Assembly (NCBI GenBank): GCA_009787015.1
Contig: WRGU01000048.1
Span: 1-41,897, forward strand
Length of the DNA: 41,897 nt
Direction: 5' to 3'
From: Candidatus Saccharimonadota bacterium
GTDB taxonomy: Bacteria > Patescibacteriota > Saccharimonadia > Saccharimonadales > Saccharimonadaceae
Shown here: one piece after another, positions 15,718-24,092 of the stretch
How the letters are laid out: every line of letters starts with the position of its first letter
Position numbering within the stretch: the first letter of the stretch is position 1
Position numbers and translations under genes: made by a program
Notes under the pieces: generated by a model
Told to the model about the DNA's origin: nothing
Databases searched by the model: none
The model's input: the letters and a program-made list of their open reading frames with translations, nothing else

Positions 15718-16767
15718 TTATTTTCGGTATCGGATCAGTTTTCCACGATTCGCCACAGCTCTCACGGCGAGATAACTGTCGGGGTGAGCCGCCATCGGCG
15801 AGGTTATCGACATGCGCCATTCGCGCGGCGATAGTGCTTCGTCATAGTGCTGCGCAGTTTCTGCACCGAGCATTTCGAGCATCGGAATCGAAGGAAGTTC
15901 CTCCTCTGGTATGCCCTTGCTTTTCAAATCTTCCAAAAACTGTTCTGTGTCGACCGTACGACTAGATTCGCGAAGCTTGCGCGATGTTTTATCCATAAGC
16001 AGCACATTTGCACCGTACATCGCCGCATAACCACCTGCGATGATAATGAAAGGTAGAGGAGTTGTTCGCCTAAAAGCGTACGCGGTTATAGGCGCAAAAA
16101 AGAAGTCCGCAACCTCCAACCCGGCTAAAGCCCGTTCGCCGATAGCGTTGCACTCCAAAGTTCTCTGGATAATCGACTGATGCAAATTCTCGTCGAGCGC
16201 CGTCGCCCAGGCTTCGCTGTCAGTCATTTCGCGTTTCGGATTTTCCGTTAACTCGTCGATGCGTTCGTCAATCGCTGTCCGATTTAAGTAATTTATGGCG
16301 ATTGGTTTACCGAAACCATTTCGTATCAACTCATTATCGAGAATTGGCGAAAACAACAAATCGCCGCGCGCCGGTTCGGGCGGTTCGACGCGCTGACTTT
16401 TGATAGAAGTCGCCGCCATAATGCCACCGCTGTCGCGACCGTTAATCGTCTCTTCATAAACCGACCCCCCCCCGCTGTACTCTGACAAAATTTGCCCGCG
16501 GAACATACCGGGGCGGTTGATCGCACGAAAAAGTTTCTGGTTGACCATGATTCGTTCGAGGTCGACCATGGGTTGGTTGGTATTCGGATTGGTCGGAAAT
16601 CGAAAACGTGATATTAGCAGCGGATTTTTGCTCTGTATCTGTTTCAGTTCAATAAATTCTCGCGGCGACATACAAAAACGATCCGGCGTAATATCGCCCA
16701 ACTCGCGCTCTGACACTTCCTGCACCTGCGCCAGAGATGTCCAATTTTTAGAGTTAAAACCGCTCAT
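15718..16767 (-). CDS. Tandem paralog C of an unrecognised family
   Basis: The 349-residue product belongs with the two genes upstream. Shared blocks: an N-terminal SKNW.S...VQ, NPL.IS.FRFPTNPNT..PM.DL.RI, a Gly block YSGGGSVYEE.I.GRDSGGIMAAT, an acidic helix NPKREMTDSEAWATALDEN, and a C-terminal PREWRMSITSPMAAHPDSYLA ending GKLIRYRK. A hydrophobic stretch (about residues 215-255, LPFIIIAGGYAAMYGANVLLM) could be membrane-interacting. No signal peptide and no known catalytic motif are seen. The start 16767 has TACAAT 6 nt upstream. A G9 tract (16465-16473) encodes the Gly block. Function unknown. Confidence 0.75.
   Translation of the reverse strand: MSGFNSKNWTSLAQVQEVSERELGDITPDRFCMSPREFIELKQIQSKNPLLISRFRFPTNPNTNQPMVDLERIMVNQKLFRAINRPGMFRGQILSEYSGGGSVYEETINGRDSGGIMAATSIKSQRVEPPEPARGDLLFSPILDNELIRNGFGKPIAINYLNRTAIDERIDELTENPKREMTDSEAWATALDENLHQSIIQRTLECNAIGERALAGLEVADFFFAPITAYAFRRTTPLPFIIIAGGYAAMYGANVLLMDKTSRKLRESSRTVDTEQFLEDLKSKGIPEEELPSIPMLEMLGAETAQHYDEALSPREWRMSITSPMAAHPDSYLAVRAVANRGKLIRYRK
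16465..16473 (-). repeat. Nine-base G tract in paralog C
   Basis: Nine C on the plus strand, coding for three Gly in the conserved GGGS block. Confidence 0.85.
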
Positions 16768-16773
16768 TTTACC

Positions 16774-16802
16774 ATTGTAGCACACTTTTGTAAAAAAGTC
16801 AA
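16774..16802 (-). promoter_or_regulatory. Leaderless promoter of paralog C
   Basis: TTGACT, a 17-nt spacer ending TGTGC, TACAAT, GGTAAA, ATG on the minus strand: nearly base-for-base the promoter at 3489-3517. Confidence 0.8.
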
Positions 16803-16813
16803 GCGATTTATGC

Positions 16814-17902
16814 TTATTTTCGATATCTAATCAGTTTTCCGCTGTTCACGATCGCGGATAACGCCAAATGAGAGTCGGGGTGGAGCGATAACGGAGCGAA
16901 CGCCGACATGTGCCATTCGCGCGGGGCGGTGATTTCGTGATAGTATTTCAGGGCGCTGTAATGTTCGGCGGTGGAAATTTCCCTCGCCTTTTCGATTATT
17001 TCGGCGGTTTCTTCGTCTATCTCCTCGTCCCCGTACTCGTCCGCTATATTTGTTACAACTCCCGCGAGAACGCCCGCAAAAACGGCTTCTTCGTCGATCC
17101 TGCCCGCCATTTTCATTAACCTTTGTGATTGACGAAATGCGTGAATTAGATCACCCACATACGCCCCGCCGTAAAAAAGTGCTGGCGTAATCACTTTATG
17201 CGCCATAGCGCCATAAACAAACGGCGCTGTTTCCACCACGCTGGTTATCGGGTTTCCGCTCAAATTCAGGTTTACACTGTTGCGCTTGATCGACTGACGC
17301 AGATTTTCGTCCATCGCAATCGCCCAGGCTTCTTCGTCGGTCATTTCTTTTTTTCGTTTCGGATTCTCCTTTAATTCGTCGATGTGTTCGTGGATCGCGG
17401 TGCGGTTCAGTTTATTATTCCCGACCGGACGTGTTATGCCGGCGCGAAGCATGAATTTGGTAATTTCCCCACACATTCCCGACGGTGCGGCGATTAAACC
17501 CGTGCACGGCGGTTCGGGTGGTTCTTTACGTGCGCGTTTTGCGCCGGTCGCCGCCATAATCCCACCAACATTGCGACCACTGATTTCGTCATCATAACTC
17601 GACCCCCCTCCATTGAATTCGGTCACATTCTGACCAACAAAGTGACCGAAAAGGTTCGCTATTGCAACACGCCCCTGACTTACCTGGATCCGATCAAGAT
17701 CGATCATCGGTGCACCAGTATTGGGATTGGTCGGAAAGCGAAAATCAGTGATCGACAGCGGATTTTCCTTATAAAAACGGCGCGTCCCTATAAATTCTGA
17801 CGGGGTCAGGTTGTTCGGATTAAAATCATCGCCAAACGCTTCCTTTGTTTTCTTCTGAATATCCGGTATCGATATCCAATTCTTGGATTCATGTTTGCTC
17901 AT
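16814..17902 (-). CDS. Tandem paralog B of an unrecognised family
   Basis: The 362-residue product shares all blocks of paralogs A and C: MSKHESKNWISIPDIQKKT, FRFPTNPNTGAPMIDLDRI, EFNGGGSSYDDEISGRNVGG, EMTDEEAWAIAMDENLRQS and the C-terminal APREWHMSAFAPLSLHPDS...LIRYRK. It begins only 3 nt after the paralog A stop, with GGAAG just before, so it is in one operon with A. The Gly block codons are GGA GGG GGG, so the G-run is shorter than in A and C. A weakly hydrophobic stretch and an acidic region (YGDEEIDEETAEIIEKA) are in its second half. Function unknown. Confidence 0.75.
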   Translation of the reverse strand: MSKHESKNWISIPDIQKKTKEAFGDDFNPNNLTPSEFIGTRRFYKENPLSITDFRFPTNPNTGAPMIDLDRIQVSQGRVAIANLFGHFVGQNVTEFNGGGSSYDDEISGRNVGGIMAATGAKRARKEPPEPPCTGLIAAPSGMCGEITKFMLRAGITRPVGNNKLNRTAIHEHIDELKENPKRKKEMTDEEAWAIAMDENLRQSIKRNSVNLNLSGNPITSVVETAPFVYGAMAHKVITPALFYGGAYVGDLIHAFRQSQRLMKMAGRIDEEAVFAGVLAGVVTNIADEYGDEEIDEETAEIIEKAREISTAEHYSALKYYHEITAPREWHMSAFAPLSLHPDSHLALSAIVNSGKLIRYRK

Positions 17903-17905
17903 CTT

Positions 17906-18928
17906 TTACTTCCGATACCTTATTAGTGTGCTGGCGTTCATGAGCGCCGCGAGGGCGAGATGTTTGTCAATGTGAATGGCATGCGGGCTAAATAATGATA
18001 TGTTCCATTCGCGCGGGGCGGTGATTTCATCATAATATTGGGCGGCGCTCATGGGAATTTCGGGCGTTTCGTTGTCTGATTCCCCTGTCGCTTCTGTTTC
18101 ATTTGCCGCCGCGGTAGTTTTGGCATCGATTTTTTTCGCCTTGCTTATGAGGAATTTTCGCGTTCCATACGTCACCGCCAGATCAGTTCCCCAATACCAA
18201 GCAAATTCAAGGTATTTTTTGTAGTTTTCAGGAGAGCTAGCGATGCCCTTGTACGCAAAAGATTCAAACATAGTGAGAAGATAGCCTGTACTGACTATAT
18301 TCGATTTACGACTGCGAAGTATCATTGATCGGCGGAAATTTTCGTCGAGCGCCGTCGCCCAGGCTTCGCTGTCAGTCATTTCGCGTTTCGGATTTTCCTT
18401 TAACTCGTCGATGCGTTCGTCAATTGCGTCGCGATTCAACGCATGTTGCGCAATTGACCGGCAAGTTCCATAAACTCCGTGCCTGGTCTTATTATCTGTG
18501 TCTACTTCTGGCGGAAAAATCAACTCGCCGCGCGGCGCTGCGGGCGGTTTTGTGAGTTTGCGCTTGGCGGCGGTCGCCGTTAGAATGCCGCCAACATTAC
18601 GACCACTGATAGTTTCGTCGTAACTCGACCCCCCCCCGTTAAATTCGGTTATATCGTGTCCGACGGTATGTGCGAGAAACTTCGCGACGCGCAATAAATT
18701 CTGGCTCGCCTGGATCCGGTCGAGATCGATCGTCGGCGCGCCGTTGGCATTCGCCGGAAATCGAAAATTGGTGATTGACAGCGGATTTTCCGAATAAAAC
18801 CGCCGCGTCTCGAGATATTGCGACGGATCGAGGTCGTTTAAATCAACCGGTTTATCACCAAAAAATTCCTGTGTTTTTCTCTGAACATCAGATAACGCAA
18901 TCCATTTTTCCGATTTAGACCTGCTCAT
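17906..18928 (-). CDS. Tandem paralog A of an unrecognised family
   Basis: The 340-residue product starts MSRSKSEKWIALSDVQRKT and carries FRFPANANGAPTIDLDRIQ, EFNGGGSSYDETISGRNVGG, NPKREMTDSEAWATALDEN and the C-terminal APREWNISLFSPHAIHIDK...LIRYRK. A low-complexity Ala/Glu/Thr linker (TAAANETEATGESDNETPE) is before the C-terminal block. A segment of about 83 nt (18342-18424) differs from paralog C at a single base, pointing to gene conversion. G9 tract at 18629-18637. First gene of a two-gene operon with its own leaderless promoter. Confidence 0.75.
   Translation of the reverse strand: MSRSKSEKWIALSDVQRKTQEFFGDKPVDLNDLDPSQYLETRRFYSENPLSITNFRFPANANGAPTIDLDRIQASQNLLRVAKFLAHTVGHDITEFNGGGSSYDETISGRNVGGILTATAAKRKLTKPPAAPRGELIFPPEVDTDNKTRHGVYGTCRSIAQHALNRDAIDERIDELKENPKREMTDSEAWATALDENFRRSMILRSRKSNIVSTGYLLTMFESFAYKGIASSPENYKKYLEFAWYWGTDLAVTYGTRKFLISKAKKIDAKTTAAANETEATGESDNETPEIPMSAAQYYDEITAPREWNISLFSPHAIHIDKHLALAALMNASTLIRYRK
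18629..18637 (-). repeat. Nine-base G tract in paralog A
   Basis: Nine C on the plus strand within the conserved GGGS block. Confidence 0.8.
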
Positions 18929-18934
18929 CTCACC

Positions 18935-18963
18935 ATTTTATCACACATTAGCTAAAAAGTCAA
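18935..18963 (-). promoter_or_regulatory. Leaderless promoter of paralogs A-B
   Basis: TTGACT, 17 nt ending TGTGA, TAAAAT, GGTGAG, ATG on the minus strand, similar to the paralog C promoter. Confidence 0.75.
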
Positions 18964-18984
18964 ATGTTTTATGGCTATTTATGA

Positions 18985-20556
18985 TTACTTTCGAGTTGGT
19001 TCGGGGTTGTAGAGGTATTTTTTCGGGAATAAAATTGGAATTTCGTCGGGTAATTGAGTATCACCGTAAATTTGGGTGATTTTTTGCGCCGTGTCCGGCA
19101 AAAACGGGCGCAAATATTTCGCGATCAGGATTATTCCGCCCGATAAATGATCCAAAATTTCTGTCAACTTAGCGTCATCGCCGGATTTGGCGACTTCCCA
19201 AGGTTTGGTTTCGTCGACGTGTTTGTTGAGGTTTTGAATCCCGCTCCAGATCGTTTCGATCACGCCGTTGATGTCGAAACTGTCGTTGGATGCGAGTTTT
19301 TCCGGATTGGCGAAAATCTCCGCATCGGTCAATTCGGTTGGCGTCAATGTGCCGCCGCGGTATTTCTTGATCATATTTGCCACGCGCGAAACTAAATTGC
19401 CCAAATCATTGGCGAGTTCCCCGTTATAGGCCGACTCGAGCTTTTCCCAAGTGAAATCGCCGTCGTCAAAGGTCGGAATGTGCCGCGAAAAATAGTAGCG
19501 AAAAGCGTCCGCGCCATAATTTTCGATGATTTCGAGCGGGCTGACCACATTGCCGAGCGATTTACTCATTTTTGCACCACCAACGTTGATGAAACCGTGC
19601 ACGAGCAGTTTTTTCGGTAGTTCCAGACCGAGCGCGAGCAGGATTGCGGGCCAAATGATGGCGTGGAAACGCACGATGTCCTTGCCAACAATTTCAACGT
19701 CGGCGGGCCAAAAGTCGGTTGGTTGACCGACTAACTTCCCACGCCGCTCGTCAAGCCCGTCGTTACAGGTTTCCTCACCGACTCTCTCGCCGTCCTTCGA
19801 TAGTCGCGCGGAAAGTTGTTGCTCAACCTCCGGGTATCCTAGCACGGTGATGTAATTTGACAACGCGTCCACCCAAACGTACATGATTTGCGAGTCGTCG
19901 TTCGGGACGGGAATGCCCCATGATAACTTTTCTTTCGGACGAGAAATCGATACGTCCTGTGCGCCGTCCTTGATTAACTCCAAAATTTCCTTGCCGCGCC
20001 ATGCGGGCATGATATTTTTCGACGCGAATTCGCGAATTTGGTCGGTGAATTTCGAGACGCGCAGATAATAATTTGATTCGGACAATTTTTCGAGCGGCTT
20101 GTTATGGTCGGGACAAATGCAACTGATGTTTTTTGCTTCGGTTTCAGTCAAAAATGCTTCGCAACCTGAGCAATACCAACCCTCGTACGTTGATTTGTAA
20201 ATGACGCCCGCCGCGTCGAGTTTGCGCCAGATTTCCTGCACGCGGCGTACGTGATCCGGATCGGTGGTGCGCACGTTCACAATATAATCGAAATCCAAAT
20301 TCAATGTTTCGCGCATTTTCACAAATTCCGGTTGCAACGAATCGACCAATTCTTGCGGTGTTTTACCCTGCTCCTTGGCTTTCTGTTCGATTTTCGTACC
20401 GTGTTCGTCCGTGCCAATCGACATCAATGCCGGACGATTTAGAATTTCCGTTTGATAACGGAGCAAAATATCGCCGTACAAATAATCCATCGCCGTACCG
20501 ATATGCGGCGCAGCGTTGGCGTACGGAATCGCCGTCGTGATGTAATAGTTTTTCAT
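18985..20556 (-). CDS. metG: Methionyl-tRNA synthetase
   Basis: Charges tRNA-Met with methionine. The 523-residue product shows the HIGH-type motif PYANAAPHIGTA at the N-terminus, a zinc-knuckle region (CSGCEAFLTE...ISCICPDH), the KMSKS loop GAKMSKSLGNVV and the anticodon-binding helical domain. No C-terminal EMAP-type domain is present. About 36 extra residues (EQQLSARLSKDGERVGEETC...) lie before FWPADVEIVGKDI, matching a 108-bp inverted-repeat element. The start at 20556 is preferred to 20565 because the -10 TAGAAT overlaps the upstream ATG. Confidence 0.96.
   Translation of the reverse strand: MKNYYITTAIPYANAAPHIGTAMDYLYGDILLRYQTEILNRPALMSIGTDEHGTKIEQKAKEQGKTPQELVDSLQPEFVKMRETLNLDFDYIVNVRTTDPDHVRRVQEIWRKLDAAGVIYKSTYEGWYCSGCEAFLTETEAKNISCICPDHNKPLEKLSESNYYLRVSKFTDQIREFASKNIMPAWRGKEILELIKDGAQDVSISRPKEKLSWGIPVPNDDSQIMYVWVDALSNYITVLGYPEVEQQLSARLSKDGERVGEETCNDGLDERRGKLVGQPTDFWPADVEIVGKDIVRFHAIIWPAILLALGLELPKKLLVHGFINVGGAKMSKSLGNVVSPLEIIENYGADAFRYYFSRHIPTFDDGDFTWEKLESAYNGELANDLGNLVSRVANMIKKYRGGTLTPTELTDAEIFANPEKLASNDSFDINGVIETIWSGIQNLNKHVDETKPWEVAKSGDDAKLTEILDHLSGGIILIAKYLRPFLPDTAQKITQIYGDTQLPDEIPILFPKKYLYNPEPTRK
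19721..19828. repeat. 108-bp palindromic element inserted in frame in metG
   Basis: Imperfect ends of about 23 nt: GGTTGACCGACTAACTTCCC at 19721-19740 resembles the inverse complement of 19806-19828 (GGTTGAGCAACAACTTTCCG). 108 bp equals 36 codons. A small AGTCGGT/ACCGACT hairpin overlaps the left end. Confidence 0.65.
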
Positions 20557-20563
20557 GTATTCC

Positions 20564-20572
20564 ATTCTAACA
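20564..20572 (-). promoter_or_regulatory. Extended -10 of metG, leaderless
   Basis: Minus strand TGTTAGAAT with 7 nt to the ATG at 20556. No clear -35. Divergent from the promoter at 20593-20621. Confidence 0.55.
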
Positions 20573-20592
20573 TATTTCTTGAGATAAAAGTA

Positions 20593-20621
20593 TTGACTTA
20601 TCGAGCGTTATCCCATATAAT
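20593..20621 (+). promoter_or_regulatory. Leaderless promoter of the exported-protein operon
   Basis: TTGACT, 17 nt, TATAAT at 20616-20621, then GGTGCTT and ATG at 20629. The upstream in-frame ATG at 20620 overlaps the -10 and cannot be the start. Confidence 0.8.
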
Positions 20622-20628
20622 GGTGCTT

Positions 20629-21150
20629 ATGAAAAGGTATCAATATAAAAATCGACGGCGCAAGGGGAAAAAGTGGGTGTGGGTTACGGTTGTTGTGGTC
20701 GTTTTACTTGCTGCCGCGGGGGTTTTATTGTGGATGAATCGTGATAAAATTGATTTTTTGGGGGGCGGGTCGAAATCTTCTGAAACTGATGAAAAATCCG
20801 CGGACAAGGAAGATGATGGAGCTAAACTAGATAAAACTGATCCCAAAAAACCGCCGATTGAGCAGAATTGGACGTCCGATGATCGACCGATGACATTCGA
20901 TGTTTGGGTGACATATCAACATGCGGACGACCAAGCATTCCGAGTTCGCGTGCAAACTAACAAGTATTTGTCGGGCGGAACATGCACGTTAAAAATCGGC
21001 GACTATTCGGAAACGGTCAACGTCGTCCCCAGCGCGCAAGCGTCGACATGCGAAGGTTTTGACGTTCCGACGAGCAACTTTTCCGGCAAAAATTTCGTGA
21101 TTACGGTTGTATCCGGCGATGACATTAGCGCAGTGAAAGGAGAGTTTTGA
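20629..21150 (+). CDS. Single-pass membrane protein, unknown function
   Basis: The 173-residue product has a highly basic start (MKRYQYKNRRRKGKKW), one membrane helix (VWVTVVVVVLLAAAGVLLWM), a charged Ser/Asp/Lys linker (residues 45-80), and a small beta-rich external domain of about 90 residues with two Cys (GGTCTLKIG...ASTCEGF). The family is not recognised. The last base of its TGA is the first base of the next gene's ATG, so the two proteins are probably made together, perhaps as partners at the cell surface. Confidence 0.8.
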   Translation: MKRYQYKNRRRKGKKWVWVTVVVVVLLAAAGVLLWMNRDKIDFLGGGSKSSETDEKSADKEDDGAKLDKTDPKKPPIEQNWTSDDRPMTFDVWVTYQHADDQAFRVRVQTNKYLSGGTCTLKIGDYSETVNVVPSAQASTCEGFDVPTSNFSGKNFVITVVSGDDISAVKGEF

Positions 21151-23186
21151 TGCGAAAAATGAAAAGTTTTCTGATACTGACGCTCCTGATAATTATTGGC
21201 GCAGTGACGCTGTCGATGTGGTCGAATGACAAATCGGCGAATGCGTATTTGACTGGTTTTAATCCTGGAAATATCATCAGTGATTATGTTATGGGCAATA
21301 AAAGTACTATGACCGAGGCGCAGATTCAAACTTTTCTAAAAAGCAAGAATCCGTGCAATAAAAATACTAAATCCGACATCGATTGGGCGACGAATTACAT
21401 GATCACGTACAATAATGCGACCACATGGAATATCAAAGACGGACATTTTGTGTGCATGGCGGACGAAAAATTCGGCGCGGACGGTTTGGCGACGAATGAT
21501 GCGAACGGTGAAACTGCGGCGCATATCATTTGGCAAGCAGCGCAAGATTATTCGATAAATCCGCAGGTTTTGATTGTCTTGCTGGAAAAGGAACAGGGTT
21601 TAATCACCGATCAATGGCCCAACAACACCCAATATAAAAAAGCGACCGGTTACGGTTGTCCGGACACCGCGCCGTGCGATTCGCAATATTTCGGATTGCG
21701 CAGTCAAATTCGCTGGGCTGCAAATCTATTTCGAACGGTCTTAGACGGCGGTTGGACCAACTACCCCGTCGGCGTGAATTACATTTTGTATAACCCCGAC
21801 CGTTCATGCGGCGGCTCGAACGTCAATATCGAGAACCGCGCCACCTCGGCACTCTACCGCTACACTCCCTATCAACCCAACGCTGGCGCACTGGCCGCCG
21901 GTTGGGGCACCGCCGCATGCGGCGCATACGGTAATCGGAATTTTTATAATTATTTTACAAGTTGGTTCGGATCGACTATGTCCACCGAGGTCAAGAGCGA
22001 GCCAAACGCGGCGTATAGAGTGTATAGCAGTATACAGAATAGACACGTTATCACCGGGTCGCAAACGGAATTAAACGATTATGTAAACCACGGCTGGAAA
22101 CTTATAGGAAAAGTTTTTTCATACGACCCTAATGGAGGAACTGTATATCGTCTATATAGCAAAATAACTAATAGTTATTATTACACGACAGACACGAAAG
22201 AAAAAGGAGACCTCGAAAAAAACGGGTGGGTTGACGGCAACTCAACTTTCAAGTCAGATTTGAGCGGTCGACCTGTATTTAAGATGTTTAGCCAATCACA
22301 AAATATATTCTACTATACGAATAATATATATGAGTTGAGCGATTTGATTTTATCGGGTTGGAAAAATTATGGGGTGGCGTTTTATGAAAAGTCCGAGTAC
22401 TCAGACCCGATATACAGACTATACAGCAATATATCTAAGTCATATTACTTAACTAGCGACATCAAAGACGCCGTCAGTTGCATGGTCGCTGGGTGGCGTT
22501 TCGACGGCGTTATTGCAAACGCAGGTTCTAGCAACGACTTGCCCGTTTATCACATGTTCAGCCCAATAACCAGCAAACATTATTACACATCGAACGCAAC
22601 AGAAAAACAAAACTTAGTAGACAATGGCTGGCAAGGGGGCGGAACGATACTTGGAACCGTTCCAGACGGTATTGAAGTACACCGCCTATATGATAAAAAT
22701 ACCAATACAAATTATTTCTCGTCTAGCACAGAAGAAATATCCAGAATGATAGGAAATGGTTGGGTTGACGTTGGCATCGCGTTTTACTCTAATGGCGACA
22801 TTGCAATACGTAGAATGTACAATCCAGCAAATAATACCCATGCGTACATCAGCAGTTTAAGCAGAGTTTATGCTTTAGCAGGTAAAGGCTGGGTCGACCA
22901 TGGTATATCCTTCTTTGCATCATCTAAATCCGGACGCCCAGCATACCAAATGTGCGAAGAAGACAAAAAATATTTGCTAGCATTGTCGACAGAACAAAAA
23001 ACTAACGCGCTTAATAGCGGGCTGAATGAATGCGGCATAGAGTTTTATTATTCCGACTCTGGAAGAAAGATAACTGTCTTCGAAAGCCCAATCACCGGTT
23101 GGATGCTACTGTCGGCAACTGACGATGAGTCAATCGACATCAAAAATCACGGCTGGATAGAAAAAGGTAGTTTCTTTGTGAAATAG
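21150..23186 (+). CDS. Secreted protein: possible lysozyme-like N-terminal domain plus nine DUF5648-type repeats
   Basis: The 678-residue product has a signal peptide, an N-terminal domain of about 260 residues with AAHIIWQAAQDYSINPQVLIVLLEKEQGLI (helix-Glu pattern reminiscent of lytic transglycosylases), then nine repeats of about 40 residues of the form VYRLYS..T..YYYT....E...L...GW...G.AFY, known from DUF5648 modules thought to bind carbohydrate. The start is the ATG at 21150 (SD AAGGAGAG); a TTG one codon upstream is less likely. From about 22000 the codons become AT-rich (AGA, ATA), unlike the first third. Probably acts on envelope glycans of self or host; this is inference. Confidence 0.8.
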   Translation: MRKMKSFLILTLLIIIGAVTLSMWSNDKSANAYLTGFNPGNIISDYVMGNKSTMTEAQIQTFLKSKNPCNKNTKSDIDWATNYMITYNNATTWNIKDGHFVCMADEKFGADGLATNDANGETAAHIIWQAAQDYSINPQVLIVLLEKEQGLITDQWPNNTQYKKATGYGCPDTAPCDSQYFGLRSQIRWAANLFRTVLDGGWTNYPVGVNYILYNPDRSCGGSNVNIENRATSALYRYTPYQPNAGALAAGWGTAACGAYGNRNFYNYFTSWFGSTMSTEVKSEPNAAYRVYSSIQNRHVITGSQTELNDYVNHGWKLIGKVFSYDPNGGTVYRLYSKITNSYYYTTDTKEKGDLEKNGWVDGNSTFKSDLSGRPVFKMFSQSQNIFYYTNNIYELSDLILSGWKNYGVAFYEKSEYSDPIYRLYSNISKSYYLTSDIKDAVSCMVAGWRFDGVIANAGSSNDLPVYHMFSPITSKHYYTSNATEKQNLVDNGWQGGGTILGTVPDGIEVHRLYDKNTNTNYFSSSTEEISRMIGNGWVDVGIAFYSNGDIAIRRMYNPANNTHAYISSLSRVYALAGKGWVDHGISFFASSKSGRPAYQMCEEDKKYLLALSTEQKTNALNSGLNECGIEFYYSDSGRKITVFESPITGWMLLSATDDESIDIKNHGWIEKGSFFVK

Positions 23187-23189
23187 AAC

Positions 23190-24092
23190 TCATTTAATAA
23201 GTCTAGCAATTTTATTCCGTAAACCACGTGCCATATTCTTTAAAAATCGACACGACTTATTGTACGTCAACGTCTTCTTGATCTTTCTTGCGACTGAAAT
23301 CTCCGGCTCGCGCAAAGATGACATGTACTTTTCCATCAACTCGAATATGTCCGGATAACGACTTAGAATTATTTCACGGTGCTCCTCAATTAGTTTCAAC
23401 CGACGCTCGTTTCCGAATGATTTTGATTCATAATGAAAAACGAACGCATAATTCGCCGTCGCGCACTTGTACCCGCCCTGTCTAATTCGCATTGTAAAAT
23501 CATTTTCTTCCGCAAAGCCCGGGTTATATATCTCATCAAATAAACCATATTTATCAATGATTGAACGTTTTATCAGCATGCAAAACCCGTGCGCAGTTGG
23601 GCATATATACATCTTTGGCAAGAACTTTTTTAATTTTTTGTAGTAACTGTAAGATTTTTCCGGCTTGAACGCATATCGCATATCAAGAGGGACAGACCAG
23701 TTTGTAGCGTTGCTGCCACGCGGAGAAACCACACTTATTTTCCGGTCGGAATATAAAACCTCCCGCATTTCATCCAAGAATCCTGGCGTGACTTTAGTAT
23801 CGCTATTTAGCAACAATATATCAGTGTCTTTCGGTACTATTTTGAATACTGCATTATTGCAGTTGACCAGAAATCCAAGGTTCTTTTTATTTCTATGATA
23901 AAAGAAATTTTTGCAACTCCCGATTCTATCAAGAATATTTTTTTCTAATAGATCAGCCTCAGGTCCAATGTCGTTAACATAATAAACCAAGACATCGCTG
24001 CGATTTCCCACGTTATCAATTAGCGAATCGATATTTTTGTTAAGCGTATCCCAATCTGCATAAACTGGTACAATGATGCTTGTCTTTCTCAT
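23190..24092 (-). CDS. Glycosyltransferase family 2
   Basis: The 300-residue product has the GT-A opening TSIIVPVYADWDTLNKNIDSL, a metal-binding LLNSDTKVTPGFLDEM (DxD-like), and an acceptor-side acidic EENDFTMRIRQGGYKC. It probably adds a sugar to the cell-surface polysaccharide. The stop codon is 3 nt from the stop of the convergent gene, leaving no space for a terminator. The start overlaps the upstream GT4 stop (ATGA), with AAAGGAG before it. Codons are AT-rich. Confidence 0.92.
   Translation of the reverse strand: MRKTSIIVPVYADWDTLNKNIDSLIDNVGNRSDVLVYYVNDIGPEADLLEKNILDRIGSCKNFFYHRNKKNLGFLVNCNNAVFKIVPKDTDILLLNSDTKVTPGFLDEMREVLYSDRKISVVSPRGSNATNWSVPLDMRYAFKPEKSYSYYKKLKKFLPKMYICPTAHGFCMLIKRSIIDKYGLFDEIYNPGFAEENDFTMRIRQGGYKCATANYAFVFHYESKSFGNERRLKLIEEHREIILSRYPDIFELMEKYMSSLREPEISVARKIKKTLTYNKSCRFLKNMARGLRNKIARLIK

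Noticed and set aside
15692-15820. Longer N-terminus for polA
   Set aside because: It overlaps the neighbouring paralog gene and includes the TGCTATAAT promoter element.
20452-20628. Extended N-terminus of the membrane protein at 20629
   Set aside because: It reads through the metG start, both divergent promoters and the -10; MKRYQ at 20629 is the natural start.
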